From: Bolinopsis microptera
Taxonomy: Eukaryota > Ctenophora > Tentaculata > Lobata > Bolinopsidae
Direction of reading: 5' to 3'
Length of the DNA: 60,000 nucleotides
Assembly (NCBI RefSeq): GCF_026151205.1
Contig: NC_087072.1
Location: 23,083,603-23,143,602 of the forward strand
In this document: piece after piece, positions 1 through 13,100 of the stretch
Layout: each line of letters opens with the position of its first letter
Numbering within the stretch: the first letter of the stretch is position 1
Program-made: the position numbers and the translations under genes
Notes under the pieces: generated by a model
Seen by the model: only the letters and a program-made list of their open reading frames with translations
Told to the model about the DNA's origin: nothing
Database searches by the model: none

Positions 1-1194
1 CGCCGCTCAGTAATATTTTATTTGCATCATAAATACATTGAAAAAACATTGAAAAAATACAAAAGACATTGTAATTATTATATACGCCGCGCAATTTATT
101 GGATGCGCGCAAGTAACAATGACTGAAGTATAAAATCGAGATCAAGGATAATCTTTAAAAATCGAGCGTGAAGGTTATGACAAATTTATTTAATGATACT
201 GTAATTGCGAACTTAGTTAAATCAGAAAACGATTCAGTCAGGAATATTTTCAATAAATTGTGATTTCTGTTGTCAACAGTAATACACAGTGATTCTGTGA
301 TGAACTTTTCAGGAAGAACCAATTATACAGTTTCTTATTTGCAGTTATCATTTATTAATTATAATCATCGCCATCCTCGCCTATGATCTTCTTAGCTTTA
401 AAACTTTTGCAGAATTTAGCATCGAAAAGTTTCAAATGGGCCTTTGCTATCCATTAAGCACACATTTGTGTCCATTTTTAAACACACCAAATTTAAAAAT
501 GCATATATAGTACTTATACTCGTAAACCAATCTAAATATGAGGAAATAGTCCATCCAATGCTGCAAACATAATCAGACAATTAATGTACTGCACCGTCCA
601 GGTACAATACAGAATTTCTTTATTGTAACTTGGCACACAAGAGAAGGGATATTAGAGATAAGTCAATCATTGGGAGACCAGAAATCTGATTTTCAATCAA
701 TTGTAGCTTAAATCGGGCATGTCACCTTCTTAACCCCAATCGTTGCTCAATGGCAAGGATAGAGCAGACAACTGAGGAATTAAAAAAAGAATTACATCCT
801 CTTTTCGTAATTAAGTGATACACCCTCTAGCAAAAGGGAACTATGCTTTGACCATGGGCATGCCTCTACTTATTTCAACTGAAAATGACCTGGGCAAACT
901 AGTTTCTGTTACGGTCGTTTATGGCTTCAAAGAGAAAAAAAACCTGAAACTGCACCCCATTGGGCATTAAGGTTGTGCACTCCAGGGGCCACTTTCTAAT
1001 CGAAAAAAATGTTACAATCACCCTTTAAATATGGTAAAACTGTAAAATTTTCTGTTTTGACTTTCAAGTTGTATTCTCAATTAAGTCTCTAACAAATTTT
1101 TTTTCCTACTTTTACTAATTAATACCTTAAATGTCAACAACATAGGTTTCAAGTGATGATGAAAAACTGCTGCAAGTAACTGAATTAAAACGGA
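1..1194. other. 5' flank of NCKAP1, no gene recognised
   Basis: AT-rich sequence with no open reading frame or repeat that I can support. It should contain the NCKAP1 promoter and any 5' UTR, but I see no clear TATA box or initiator. A stop codon lies in frame a short way before the NCKAP1 ATG, which supports that start. Confidence 0.4.
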
Positions 1195-4100
1195 ATGAAT
1201 ATAGATAACAGACCAAAGCCACCTTCACAGCAGAAGCTTGCTGAAAAGTTGATCATTCTTAATGAACGAGCACAGGGCTTACTTACTCGACTGCACTACA
1301 GCAAACAGGTGATGCTAGGATGATGATTACTGATTCTAGGATGATGATTACTGATGTAAATAATGATATTTGCTGATACAAACATAATGCTAACTGCTGA
1401 TATTACTTCTAAACTATAGCTGCACTGCGAATAGATTTGATTAAAAGTAAAATCAATTTTTATCAGAGCTGTGGAGAGGAAAGGACCAGACCACCATGCC
1501 TCACTGATAAGATATTTGACAATGTTGTGAAAACTATCAACAACAAGTTTCCAAAACTAGACAAAGCCCAGTCCTCTATCCAAAGCATGAACTTAAGCAA
1601 CTCCATAAAGAACGATATGAGACAACACTTGCAGGTAAGTTGTAGCTCAATTCTCGTTATCATGTCTAAAATTTGTTGATTATGATTTGTTGTATTGCGG
1701 GAGTTAATATTTCTTCTTTTACAACGTCAAGATGTGAAAAATATTTCGTTAGAGATCATATTTAAATATTTGAACAGATCATATTTAAATATTCGAACAG
1801 AAGCATTCAGATACATTAGCGACCCTCCTCAGGTTCACTACAACACGTTTGTTGATATCCTGGAGCTGAAGGAGTATGTTATGGAACTGCTTACTAATAT
1901 TAGTGTGGAGGCGATGTCATTTGACATTCGTATCAACTTTTCTCTTACTGCAAACTTCCTTGACATCCTCTGTCGGTTAGTGGTTTATGTAATTTTAAAT
2001 TTCAATGTAAAAAATGTATTCCAAATGAAGGATTTGTTTTAATTTTAAATAAAAAGCTCGAATATGTACATAACGTTTTTTTAAATCCATATTTTCAGGT
2101 ATGTTAAGATGATAATATTGTTGGGAAAACATGAGAATGTGAAAGCAATTATAGGGATATACAACATTATCTACGATCAATCTTGCGGTAAGATAACTTG
2201 AATTATATATAAATCAACTGAATTTAAGTATCAAATCAGTTTCTCTTCTTTTGTGAACAGCTATATTGTGGTTGGTCTAATAGGTCCAGCTTTAAAAATT
2301 ATATGTAATGTTATTTAAACTTTCGCTAAATTCAAAACACATCACATTAAAAAATGAATACTTCAATGATCAATCACAGTTGAGGGCACACGTACAAATA
2401 TATAATCATCTATTTAACTATGTAGTATATTTGTTCCAAGATTGGAAATCTAATGTTTAGTCATGTATACATCAAATAATGTGCGTGTTTTGAGAAGGAT
2501 CTGCATTCAGCATTCTACAATCGTTGCAGGAACAAATATTTAATCATGTGCTTAGTAGTAGTAGTAGTAGTAAACCCGCGATGGGGTGGCATGTGCCTCA
2601 ATAAAAATATTACAATCATTTATTATTATATCAATGTATCATTAAATATTTCAAAAATATCAATAACGTATGGTTGATCCTTCACACTTGGTAAAATATA
2701 TAAAAATAAAGTTAATCTACACTAAAGAATAAATAATCTATATTATATAAATCAACAATATTAACTCCCCATCTTCATGTAGTCATTTATCAAAGCGGTA
2801 GAAATCCAAGTAATTTTAGTACGCGGTGCGCAAGGAATTTCGTTTTTTTTAAAATGTGTAGGCAAGATAAGCCTAAGTGTGGCAGTGAAAATTGAAAAAT
2901 AAGTTGCAGAATAAATTGCAGTGACTGACTGTCAAATGCATTATCGCAGTTCATTTATTTGACTGCACAGTGCACTAACGTTTAGGATTCTTACAGCTGT
3001 TATATTTTGCTAATATTTTGTTTAAAAGTTGTAAAGGACAAAGTTCTTGTCCGTCCACGAAAGGTTTTCTAGGTCAAGTTTTTGTTTGTCCAGTAAGTAA
3101 CGTACAATGTTGTCCTTGTATGAATTAATAAACTTATCTTGTAACTTAGGTACGTTGAAGGGAAGGATTTTGTTTATTTCGTTTATCGTGTTGTTATATA
3201 ATCGTGGTCCTACGTTAGAGATGCTATAATCGGTGATCCGTAATCTGTTGAACTTAATTTCAAAATACTTTGGATTTCTCCTTTCCGTTTGTCTAAGCGG
3301 TGATTTTTCAAATATACTACAGATACTCGATGGTGCTACTCCCATATAAACCTTGTGCATCAAAGTTAGACAGCTTTTAGCAATGAGATTAGGAAGAGCC
3401 AAAATTCCTATTTTGTTGAAGATGGATTTTGTGTGAGATGGTAGTTTACGTTTTTCTTTGTCGTAAAAATAGTTATGATATTCTGAATCAGTGGCGCGAA
3501 TAGCTTTCTTTTGAGCAGAGAATAAAGACTGAATGGAATTTAAAGATTTAGTACCCCAAACAGTAGCGCAGTAATACAGGTGAGATTGAATTAAACTATT
3601 GTATAGCATTTTTTGAGCTTTATTCGGAATGGAACTTTTAAGTTTCATCATTACGCCTGCATTTCTGGATATTTTAGTCTTTAACTGTTTAATGTGCTGG
3701 CTCCAGCTAAGTTTTGAGTCAATAATGACACCTAAAAATCGTTCATGTTCACTTTTCACTAGTCGCTGTCCTTCAATACTAATATTTATATCCTCTGGTA
3801 ATCTGTTAGTGAATATCATGTATTTAGTTTTTTCTACATTAAGTTTAAGACCGTTGTTTTTAACCCATGTCTGTACAGTATTTAATACTCTGTTTGCACG
3901 CATGTTCAGTTCAGTGTACGTGTCGGCAGAAACGATGATGTTTGCATCATCAGCGAAGAAAATATAATGGGCTATATCGCTTACATTTGCAAGGTCGTTT
4001 ATGTAAATAATGAACAATATAGGACCAAGAATGGACCCTTGAGGAACTCCATGTTCCAATCCCATTTTTTCTGAACTGCAACCGTTGACGTGAACATACT

Positions 4101-7100
4101 GTTTCCGGTTAGTTAGATAAGACTCAAACCAGGATAAGCTAAGGCCTCTTACACCATAGTGCTCCAGCTTATGTAGCAGTATCTCACTGTCTACTAGGTC
4201 AAACGCCTTGGAGAAGTCAAGAAGCAGTAATGCTGACACTTGCTTCCTTTCTAGAGCTTTATGTATGTTAAACTGAGCTTCAAGCAACGCATGTTCACAA
4301 CTGTGACCCGATCTAAAACCAAATTGCGACGCATATAGAATATTACGTGATTTTAGGTGCTTTACTAAACGTGCATGCATTATTTTTTCGAATATCTTTG
4401 AGAAGCAGGACAAAAGTGAGATTGGTCTGTAGTTTGTAATTTCGCTGCGCGATCCTCCTTTATGGAGTGGGATAACCTTAGCAAGTTTGAGCTTTTCGGG
4501 GAATACTCCTTCGTGAAGGGAGTGTGAGATCAGGTGATTAACTACTGGAGACAGCACATTGCAAACCTTTTTAAGAGGCTGTATATTCATATCTGAAGTC
4601 GATTTGTTCTTAAGATCATGTATGATTTCAGCAATTTCGGAGGGCGAGGTGTCCTCCAGCTCCATGTCAAAATCACATCGACTTGATTGGGGAAGAGAAT
4701 GTCCTACTGATCCTGCACCGCGAACCAGATTGTTTTCGCTCTTTAGGTTCTCAGCTATATTAGTAAAATAATCATTAAAACTGTCAGCTATATCTTGTGA
4801 GTCGGTTATAACTCTATTTTTATAGTTAATCTTACTTATTTTTATTTTTTCTTTTGATTTCTTGTTTAATATTTGATTAATCATTTGCCATTGTAATTTG
4901 CTATTGCTCGCATGCTTTTTAAAATATGATGCGTAATACTTCTTTTTCGCAATATCTACTTGTTTTTCAACAAACTTTTTCATATGCTTATAAGTTTTTT
5001 CATTTTTTTCAGTAGGCTCTTTAACAAAGGATTTATATAGTTGGTTCTTTCGATTGCATGCACATTGAAGCCAATCTAATATCCACGGTTTAGAGTTTTT
5101 TCTGTGGTTTGATTTTTTCTTTTTAACTGGAAAACACTCATTATAGACTTCTTCATATTTAGTGTGAAAAGCTTCAAATTTTGTATTTGTCCCGTCAACG
5201 TTGTGTAAAAAATTCCAATCAATAGACGCTATTTTCTCCTCAAAACGAGCGATATTCTCTTCATTTATTACTCGGTTTGATGATTCACAAGTTTCATTTT
5301 TCAATTTATTTCCTATTCTATTAGTGTCGAGAAGTATGCCGGTAAATGTGGCAAGGTGATCAGATAGCGATTCAGTTATAATGCCTGACTTTGTTATAGC
5401 ATGGCATTGGTTTACGAAAATGTGATCAATAAGTGTAGCACTGTGACAAGTAATACGAGTTGGTCGTGATATCGTTGGTGCGAATCCATACTCTGCAAAA
5501 ATATCAACATATTTAGTAGTATGGTCATTTACGCCGTATTCTAATAGATTAATATTGGTATCACCTAGAAATAATACGTTTTTGTTGCTATGTCGCGCCA
5601 AATCTTTTAGGGTGTTTTCCAATTTTTCTAAGTAACTGGGGACATTACCACTGGGAGACCGATACATATTGCATAGTATGACGTTTTTGTGGCCATTTTG
5701 AGCTATCTCTATTAACTGAAATTCGCCAACGTTTGGATCATCTCTATAAGATAATTCAGATCGTGCAGTGACATCAGATAATTCACAGAGATTCTTGTTT
5801 ACATAGGTTACTAGACCACCGCCCTTACCAGAGTCCCTTGCGGGAGCCTGAATAAAGGGGGGATGAAAGCCTTCTAACTCTAATTCTTTTCCTTGAAATG
5901 CCATACTTACAACCGTGCAGTTTGTTTCGTTGAAACACAGAACATCAAATTTTAGGTGCTGTTCAATTTCATCACGTATATTAGAGATTGCTTTGCTCAA
6001 AGATCGAATATTAAGAGATTGAACTTTAAATTCATAAGGCCTACTCGTGTTGATTTGCCGTGGTTCGTAGTATTTACAGCTATTTAGTACATCTGAGCAG
6101 TTATCCCATGGATTAAAGTTTAAGTCATTGTTTTCTTCAAAAGTATTACCTATATAATTAGAGTCATGGTTTCTATGGTATGGGTTAAATTTTGCGCTAT
6201 TCTCGTAATTACCGTGTACGGTGTATAATTGTCTAGGTGATACCTCGAAACCAGGAAACAATTCACGTGTGCAGCTTTTGCATCCTAACTCGCCCGCTGA
6301 GCATTTATTGTGCGAATAAGCGTCGCAGATCCAGCAAACCGCCATTTTTGATTTGTTTCCTAGCTTTTTACAAGTTTTGCAACTCACCCTGGCAAAACTT
6401 ACTTTAGATTTAGCTTTTGTTTCTGTACTACAGGGTATGTAAGTGTTACACGAATTTTCATTAGTTAGAGTGGTAATATCAGTATTAGTAAACGGAAATA
6501 TGTCAGTAGTACATGCCAAACAATACCAGTTTATGAAACTATTGTCTAATTTCATTCGATTTACGTCATTTGGTTCAAGATTAGCACATTTACGATGAAA
6601 AATACCGTTACAAAGGCTGCATTTTAGCGGATCTTTACGTTCTAAACATTTTTTAGAACATAATCTACATCTACAAGACTCTTTGCACATCTTTAATTTG
6701 CAAAGTATAACTATAGATTACTGGTTATATGATATACGATAGATTACTGATTATCAATATAAAATTAAAGATCTAAAGAGATTTATACAGGAACTGTGGG
6801 TCAAGAAAACGGGTTAAGTTTTATGTTTGACTCCTAGTTCCAAAATCAGTCAAAATCTGTAAAGGTTAAATAATTGATTAAATAGTTAAAATATTTAAAT
6901 ATAAATACACTGAATTTACTCCAGTAATTCTACGCTTGTGTTGTGTTGAAATTAGTTCGGTCCGGATCTATGTTGTTGTTATCTGCAATTTTGCTTATAA
7001 CCGGTACAGATAAGATAAGAAAGAGTAAAAAACCGTTTAAAATTTACTGTGATACATTTACCATGGTCTATAAGCCATCGCAATAAAAAATAATTTATGA

Positions 7101-10100
7101 TTAGAAAAGAAAAAAGAAGATAAGGGACTTGCTGTTTTTTGAAAAATTTGAACTTAGGTACTTTCTGTGAACGTTACTATACGTTTAGCTTTGAAAAATT
7201 AAATTTGTTCAAAATTGTGTTGTAAACGATTATGTATTCGCGACGAAAAATCTGATTTAAGAATTTCTACTGCATTGGCAAAAGAGATCGGAACTCATCC
7301 CTTAAAGGCCACACCTCTTCGATTACTGTCGGTCTTCGCCTGGCCAGTTCAATGATGCAGTCCAAGAGACGCGAAACGATCCCTTTCTTGGCTGCTAAGG
7401 TTAGATGAATACCGTTCCCATTTGGATCTAGTATAGTGCACCTTTTCCTCACCAGCTCAAAGCATATTTGATGCGAGTCAAACATCAATAGATTTTCAAC
7501 CTTCGTGGTTAAAATAAATAAAGACTCGTTAAACCTACGAATTTCTGGATTTAGCCAGTGATAAGTGGTTAGTGTTATGGAGTTAAAGATGAATGTGGTG
7601 TTTGGGTATCTCTCACAATAAGTACGCAGATCATTCGCCACGACATCAAACAACGAGTAAGAACGGTGATTATACCTGGACAAATCGTTGATGCCTGCCG
7701 AAATCACCACGTAACTCATGTGAGGGAATAGGTGCTCAAACTTGTGAAGATCAGTGATTTTGTACATTGTCTCCTTGGTGCATGGCAAGTGAGTAGGAAA
7801 CAAGCTGACGGGTGTGGTTGAATGAATTGAATCCGTCAATAGCAGAACACGTTCCGTTGGAATCGGAGTCGGGTCTGTTTCTGGTCTACTAGATTGGCGG
7901 ATTGGTGGTATATGCTGTGGTGTGGTGGGAGCTGAGAGTCTGCGAAAAAGTTAGTGATAGTCTCTCGCCTTGTGCTGTGGGATCTGCTTTAATACCATGT
8001 TCCCAAAAGTCCTGGGAGGACCTTGACATGCAATAAGTCTGCCCGTGTTTGAGGTGTATGGATTGTGTCGTGAGAGGTCCTATTTTGCTGCGGAAGTCAA
8101 TTGTTCGGGTAGCACCGAGACTGACTGTGATTATGTTACTGGGGTTGACGATGCAAGCTTCGTTGTCACTGTGCATGGGAATTGAAGATTTACCGTTCTC
8201 ATAACGAGTAAGAAGGCAAGTTATGTTGTCTGTGGTGAATGTTGGGTCTTCTGTGTGATGAGCGATTGAGTCTATGATTTCAAGGAGTGGGTGATTCGTG
8301 GGAATATCAAGTGGTTTGTGTACTGTTCTGCCATAACGATACTCTGTTCTACCAAAAAATGCTGTCTGTCGATGCCCTATCTTAGTAAAATGTACTCCGT
8401 GGCAAACTGTCTCCAGGTCTAAATGGTCAAAGTTTATATCACACGGTTCAACAGCACCTGGTATAGTTGGTAACGTCACCGTGTTGAGCTGTGCTGGTGC
8501 TGGTGGTGGCGGTGGGGTTGATGGAGGAGTTCTTCTAGAGTTGGCGGCGCTTTCATAGGCTAACATGTCCGTGATACACTGTTTCGCTGCCGCTATCGAC
8601 TCTGTTAGTTGTTCAATAATCCTCGCATGATGGCTTTCTGCTTCTTGAAGTTTCTCGGAAATGAGGGAGGTTACGGAAGTGAACTGATGCAAATTTTTAG
8701 AAATATCATCTACATTGCTAGTTAGGTGTTGCTCTAGGTGTTGCTTTAAATGTTCATAGGCATGTGCCTTTCTATCCCTAGTTAGCATCCCTACTCCTAT
8801 TGTATGATCTGTAAAACCACAGATTGTTGAATGGTATTCCGATTCATGTTTAAGTTGTTCTTCTGTCAGGGTTGAGAAGAGCTCTAAACTTGTTTTAGGA
8901 GATAATAGTGCCGTCCTAAAAGTTTTATCGTACGTACCGTCTTGTTGTGGGGGTACCAGGCAGGTCTTTGAAGAGGTAGTGAGTGGGTCACTACCTGGTA
9001 GCCCCTTGTCATCTGATGAAGGATTCGTCTCGTGAGATGGGTGGGTGGTTGGCTGATCCAATAAGTTGAGCGCGGCGTCGACCATGGTAAATTTTCTTAT
9101 CAGCAAACGAATTTCATGCGTAATGTAAAAGACAAATATGATAATTTTATTCGGTCGTGGCATAGATGTGTTCCTCGTTCACACTGCAAGATGTTGGTTG
9201 AAGAGGGGGTATTGGCAGGAGATCTTGATCTTGCAGTGTTGCCATTGCATTGCAACCCTTCCACATTCTTTTGCCTTTTTCCGGTTTGTCAGGATCATGA
9301 TCAGAGCGAGGCTTGCTAATCCCAGAACTGTAACTCTGTAACTAAGTTTGCGATCAGGAGGGTTGTCGTGACGGGATGGGGGTTTTCAACTCTTGTCTTT
9401 TTGTCTGTTGTTTGCGGTGCTAGCGTTTGTTTGCAGGCAATGTTCTCAGTGGCCCTGCTAGGAAGTTCCTCTGGGTTTTGTTCCTCTGGGTTTTGTTCCT
9501 TTGGGTTTTGTTCCTCTGGGTTTTGTTTCTCTGGGTTTTGTTCCTCTGTCTTAGTGCAGTTGTTGCCGGCTGGGTTCCAGAGATAGTTGCCCTGACACTC
9601 ACAAGCAGAGTGGTCGAGTGAGACCGTGATGTTTTCAGGACAATCTTCATTCTTCACAAGAAGGGCTGTTCCGGACACTGTAAGTGTTCCCTTCACACTC
9701 TCTACAGGCTGTACCTTCCTTTACTTGTACAGTGTACAGCCCTGCAAAACAAAAGCAGTGATCTGCACCAGGAGTGGAGGTAGATCCGTTGGGACACTGG
9801 GTGCAGTTCACAGAGTTAGCAGCTCTATAACTGTATGCTGGACACAGTGGACGAATGCAGCCGTCAGCAGTTGTGTTGAAGTTTTCGGACCATCCACAAG
9901 AGATTTGGGTGAGTAGTTGGAATGTTGGCATTCAGGGGAGGAAGTGTAAACACAAGAGCTGTGGAATAGTAGCCACGAAATGGATATCTGCTTTCCGTGT
10001 TACCTACACTGTTAAGTCGGTGAAAGTGTAGTTTTTTGCAGATCAGGAGCGCCGTAGAAGAGTCTGGATAGTAATAGGAATTCGCGGCACGGCGACACAC

Positions 10101-13100
10101 GTTCTGACGATCTACGCCGTTAATACTCACCATCAGTAACCCCTCGTTGGAGCGCTCATACTGTGTCTTCCATATCGTAAACTTTGTTTTAGTTATTCCT
10201 GTACCTTGACAGAGAGTTTAAGGTGATCAGATAACATTAACAATCCATTTCAATTATACTATAATTATGTTATCATTATTAAATCCGATATACTCTGCTT
10301 ACTTAATTTTACAGCTGCAAAGGTTTAATTGAGTTTGAAAAAGTTATCGAACTTACTTGCTATCATGATCATACAGAATAGGAAGAGAAGTACCTTCATG
10401 TTGCGAAGTTGGCAAATGAAATTATAACTAGGGTGAAGTAAGTCTGAGGTTACACTAGACTGGGTTTTATTTCTCAGTTAAAATACTGTATTGAGTAGAG
10501 TGACGAGAAGCAGAATTAGCAAGGCAGAATCACCACTTTCGAGTTTCTATAGGATGATATCAAGAGACAGGAATCAGGAACTACTCAACCACTGACGTGG
10601 AACACCACGTGACAACATGAACATGTACCCACGTGACCATGTGACCATGTGACCATGAATTTGCTGCACACTTAGCTGGAAGGTTTTACTCTGAGTAACT
10701 GAGCCTGGACAAGCACTAGTTCAGGAGATAACTGTTATACTATAATACATGATTTTATGGTCTCCAAAATTGATCAACCCGATCTAGATGTATAAATCGG
10801 TCGGAAACAAAATTTAAGTTTTTCCAAAAATTTTCTTTAAATCATCTATAACCATTGACCATGATGAGTCAGTGGTTGAAATGGAATTGTCTCACAGCAG
10901 TCACACAACGCCTGTTTTTAGGGGAAGCCGACCCAAGCCGAGATATTCACCGGTTAGGAAACCTGATCGAGAGCTGTGACACGCCACTTAAAAAGCTGGT
11001 GGACGAGATTCTGCCTCTCTCCCTTCGTGTGGGTCTGGCGCTCAAGTCTCTACACAATCTTCACAATGAGAAGAATCTTCATATCAACGAGATGAGGGAC
11101 CACAGTGTTTACAAACTCATTTCACAGGTTAGTAATTCAATACACTTTCTATTTAAAAACACGCGCAAACGTACATTTTTGGATTCATCCAATTGTGATC
11201 AATAACTTTAGTTAACTGCTATCAATTGCATTTACACGTACACCGCACCGACTATATGATATATTGTATGTACAAAATGTATTATATGGCAATGTCTCTA
11301 TTAGCATTGCATGGATATGTTATATTAAACATGATACTTATTGTAATTGTACATCTAGCTATCTAGGAAGTAACATAGGTCGTAAGGTCGTGTCTGCAGC
11401 TATAGTACACTCTAGACTGTAAATGGCTGACTTGATTTTAACATGATTTTGGCCTGATTTAAACATGATTACACGTTATAATTATGCACTACCTCAGAAC
11501 GGGTTGTCAGCAGAACCAGTGGTAGCTCCTGACCCAGGTTGTAAAATGATAAGTCTAGATAAACTCAACGAATGGATTCTTTATGGTAAATTAAATTCCT
11601 CATTTATATTTGGTTACCAATGGTTTGGGATTGTTTATTATCAAGAGTTTGATTTAAAATGAAACTTGAAAGCGTTCCTTCTTTTTTTCCTGGCACAAAA
11701 TCGTATCCAAACCTAATTTGAAATATGCAGGGTATTTGGTATGTCCCTCTCAACTGAACAGCAGTGATCAGAAGGCTTGGAAGAATGCTCTGAGTGACTC
11801 GTATATAGTTACTTTGTTTAGAGATGAGGTGGTCAACATTCACGATATGTATATCGAGGTAAGTCTAGTTGGGAGTAAACTTGATATTTCATTCTTGATA
11901 TTTTTACCTGACTTTAATAAAGTGTGACACCTAATAAAGTGTGACACCTAATAAAGTGTGACACTTAATAAAGTGTGACACCTAATAAAGTGTGACACCT
12001 AATAAAGTGTTACACCTAATAAAGTGTGACACGTCAGGATCATATCTCATTTCAATGCCACTGGTACACCCACTAAATTACGCATCTGCTTATATTTCCA
12101 ACGCAGGATCTTCCAATTAAATACTTAAACATGTTATTGAATTGCTGTAATTTACCTACGGACTGGTAAGAATGTTTTCAGTAGGTATTAGCAACTGTAA
12201 CCTTGTCAGGTATTTGAACGTTACAAAGGACACCGGAAGCTGATTCAGATGGTACAGGAAGCAGCCATTTCCTTCGCCAAGAATACCCCCCTCAAGCACC
12301 AGGGTCGGAGAAACTATCTGAGACTGATGTTGAGTGAGATGATAAACATTGTGACCTCATCACCTGGTCTTATAGCCCCTAAACTTCTTCTCTTGCTGGA
12401 CGCTATGAGCGCTGCTACAGGAGAGGTACACTGTGAATGTTGTTTTGTTGGCTTGATGTTCGGTTCAAATACATTGTTTAATCTTTAATTTTACCCTGGT
12501 CTTGATCTTATTATACGAAGTGGAAAATAGTATTCGAATATAATTAACCGAAGGATCCAAGCCTAACATTGTGTACTTCCCTTCGTGTCCAAATGCAATA
12601 TAATATAATTGACCCTTATTATGATGAAATAAGTCGGACGATATTGTAAACACATTTTTCTTAAGTTTTGAAAGTATGAAAGTTAAAACAACTCTACTTT
12701 ACTTCTATTCAGGTGTTGTGGCTAGTAAGAAACTTTGACTTTGATTGGAAGAAATGCAAAGTTAAAGTATCTTCGGATAACTTTAGTGACCCTCTTATAG
12801 CACAACTCCTTCACGGCATTGATTCGCTCTCCAGACTCATCAAGAATTACCACCCCATCATCAAACGTTACTTCTTACAGGTCAGAATAGCTTGCTGTAC
12901 TTTAAAATATGATCTATAAATGTGTTATATTTGTTGTGCGAATATTATTGGTTATAAAGATAGCTCTCTTTACAGCTGATAATGAGTCACCCAATGTCAT
13001 TGAAATTATCTGCAGTACCTGAAACAAAGCGATTGTATTGAACTACGACACATCATACAAAACTTCCCGGCTCCTGAAGAAGAAAGCTTGCTCCTCACAT

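Larger units (their letters stand above)
2553..9085 (-). mobile_element. Possible composite LINE: AlkB/SGNH ORF1 plus PHD-EN-RT ORF2
   Basis: Three ORFs lie head to tail on the - strand: AlkB, SGNH (overlapping), then PHD-endonuclease-RT, ending in a (TAG)n tail at 2553. This is the order expected of a LINE with ORF1 then ORF2. Against a single element are the 576-bp AT-rich gap and the higher GC content of the AlkB/SGNH block compared with ORF2. Treat the linkage as inference. Confidence 0.45.

Noticed and set aside
1764-1802. Earlier NCKAP1 exon 3 acceptors at the AACAG sites
   Set aside because: They put exon 3 out of frame; only the CAG before 1833 keeps the conserved reading frame.
3629-4771. 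+ strand frames opposite the LINE ORF2
   Set aside because: Antisense shadows of the long reverse-transcriptase ORF.
9368-9650. Frames reading LWVLFLWVLFL or QRNKTQRNKT
   Set aside because: Shadows of the 15-bp EEQNP coding repeat of the receptor-like gene.
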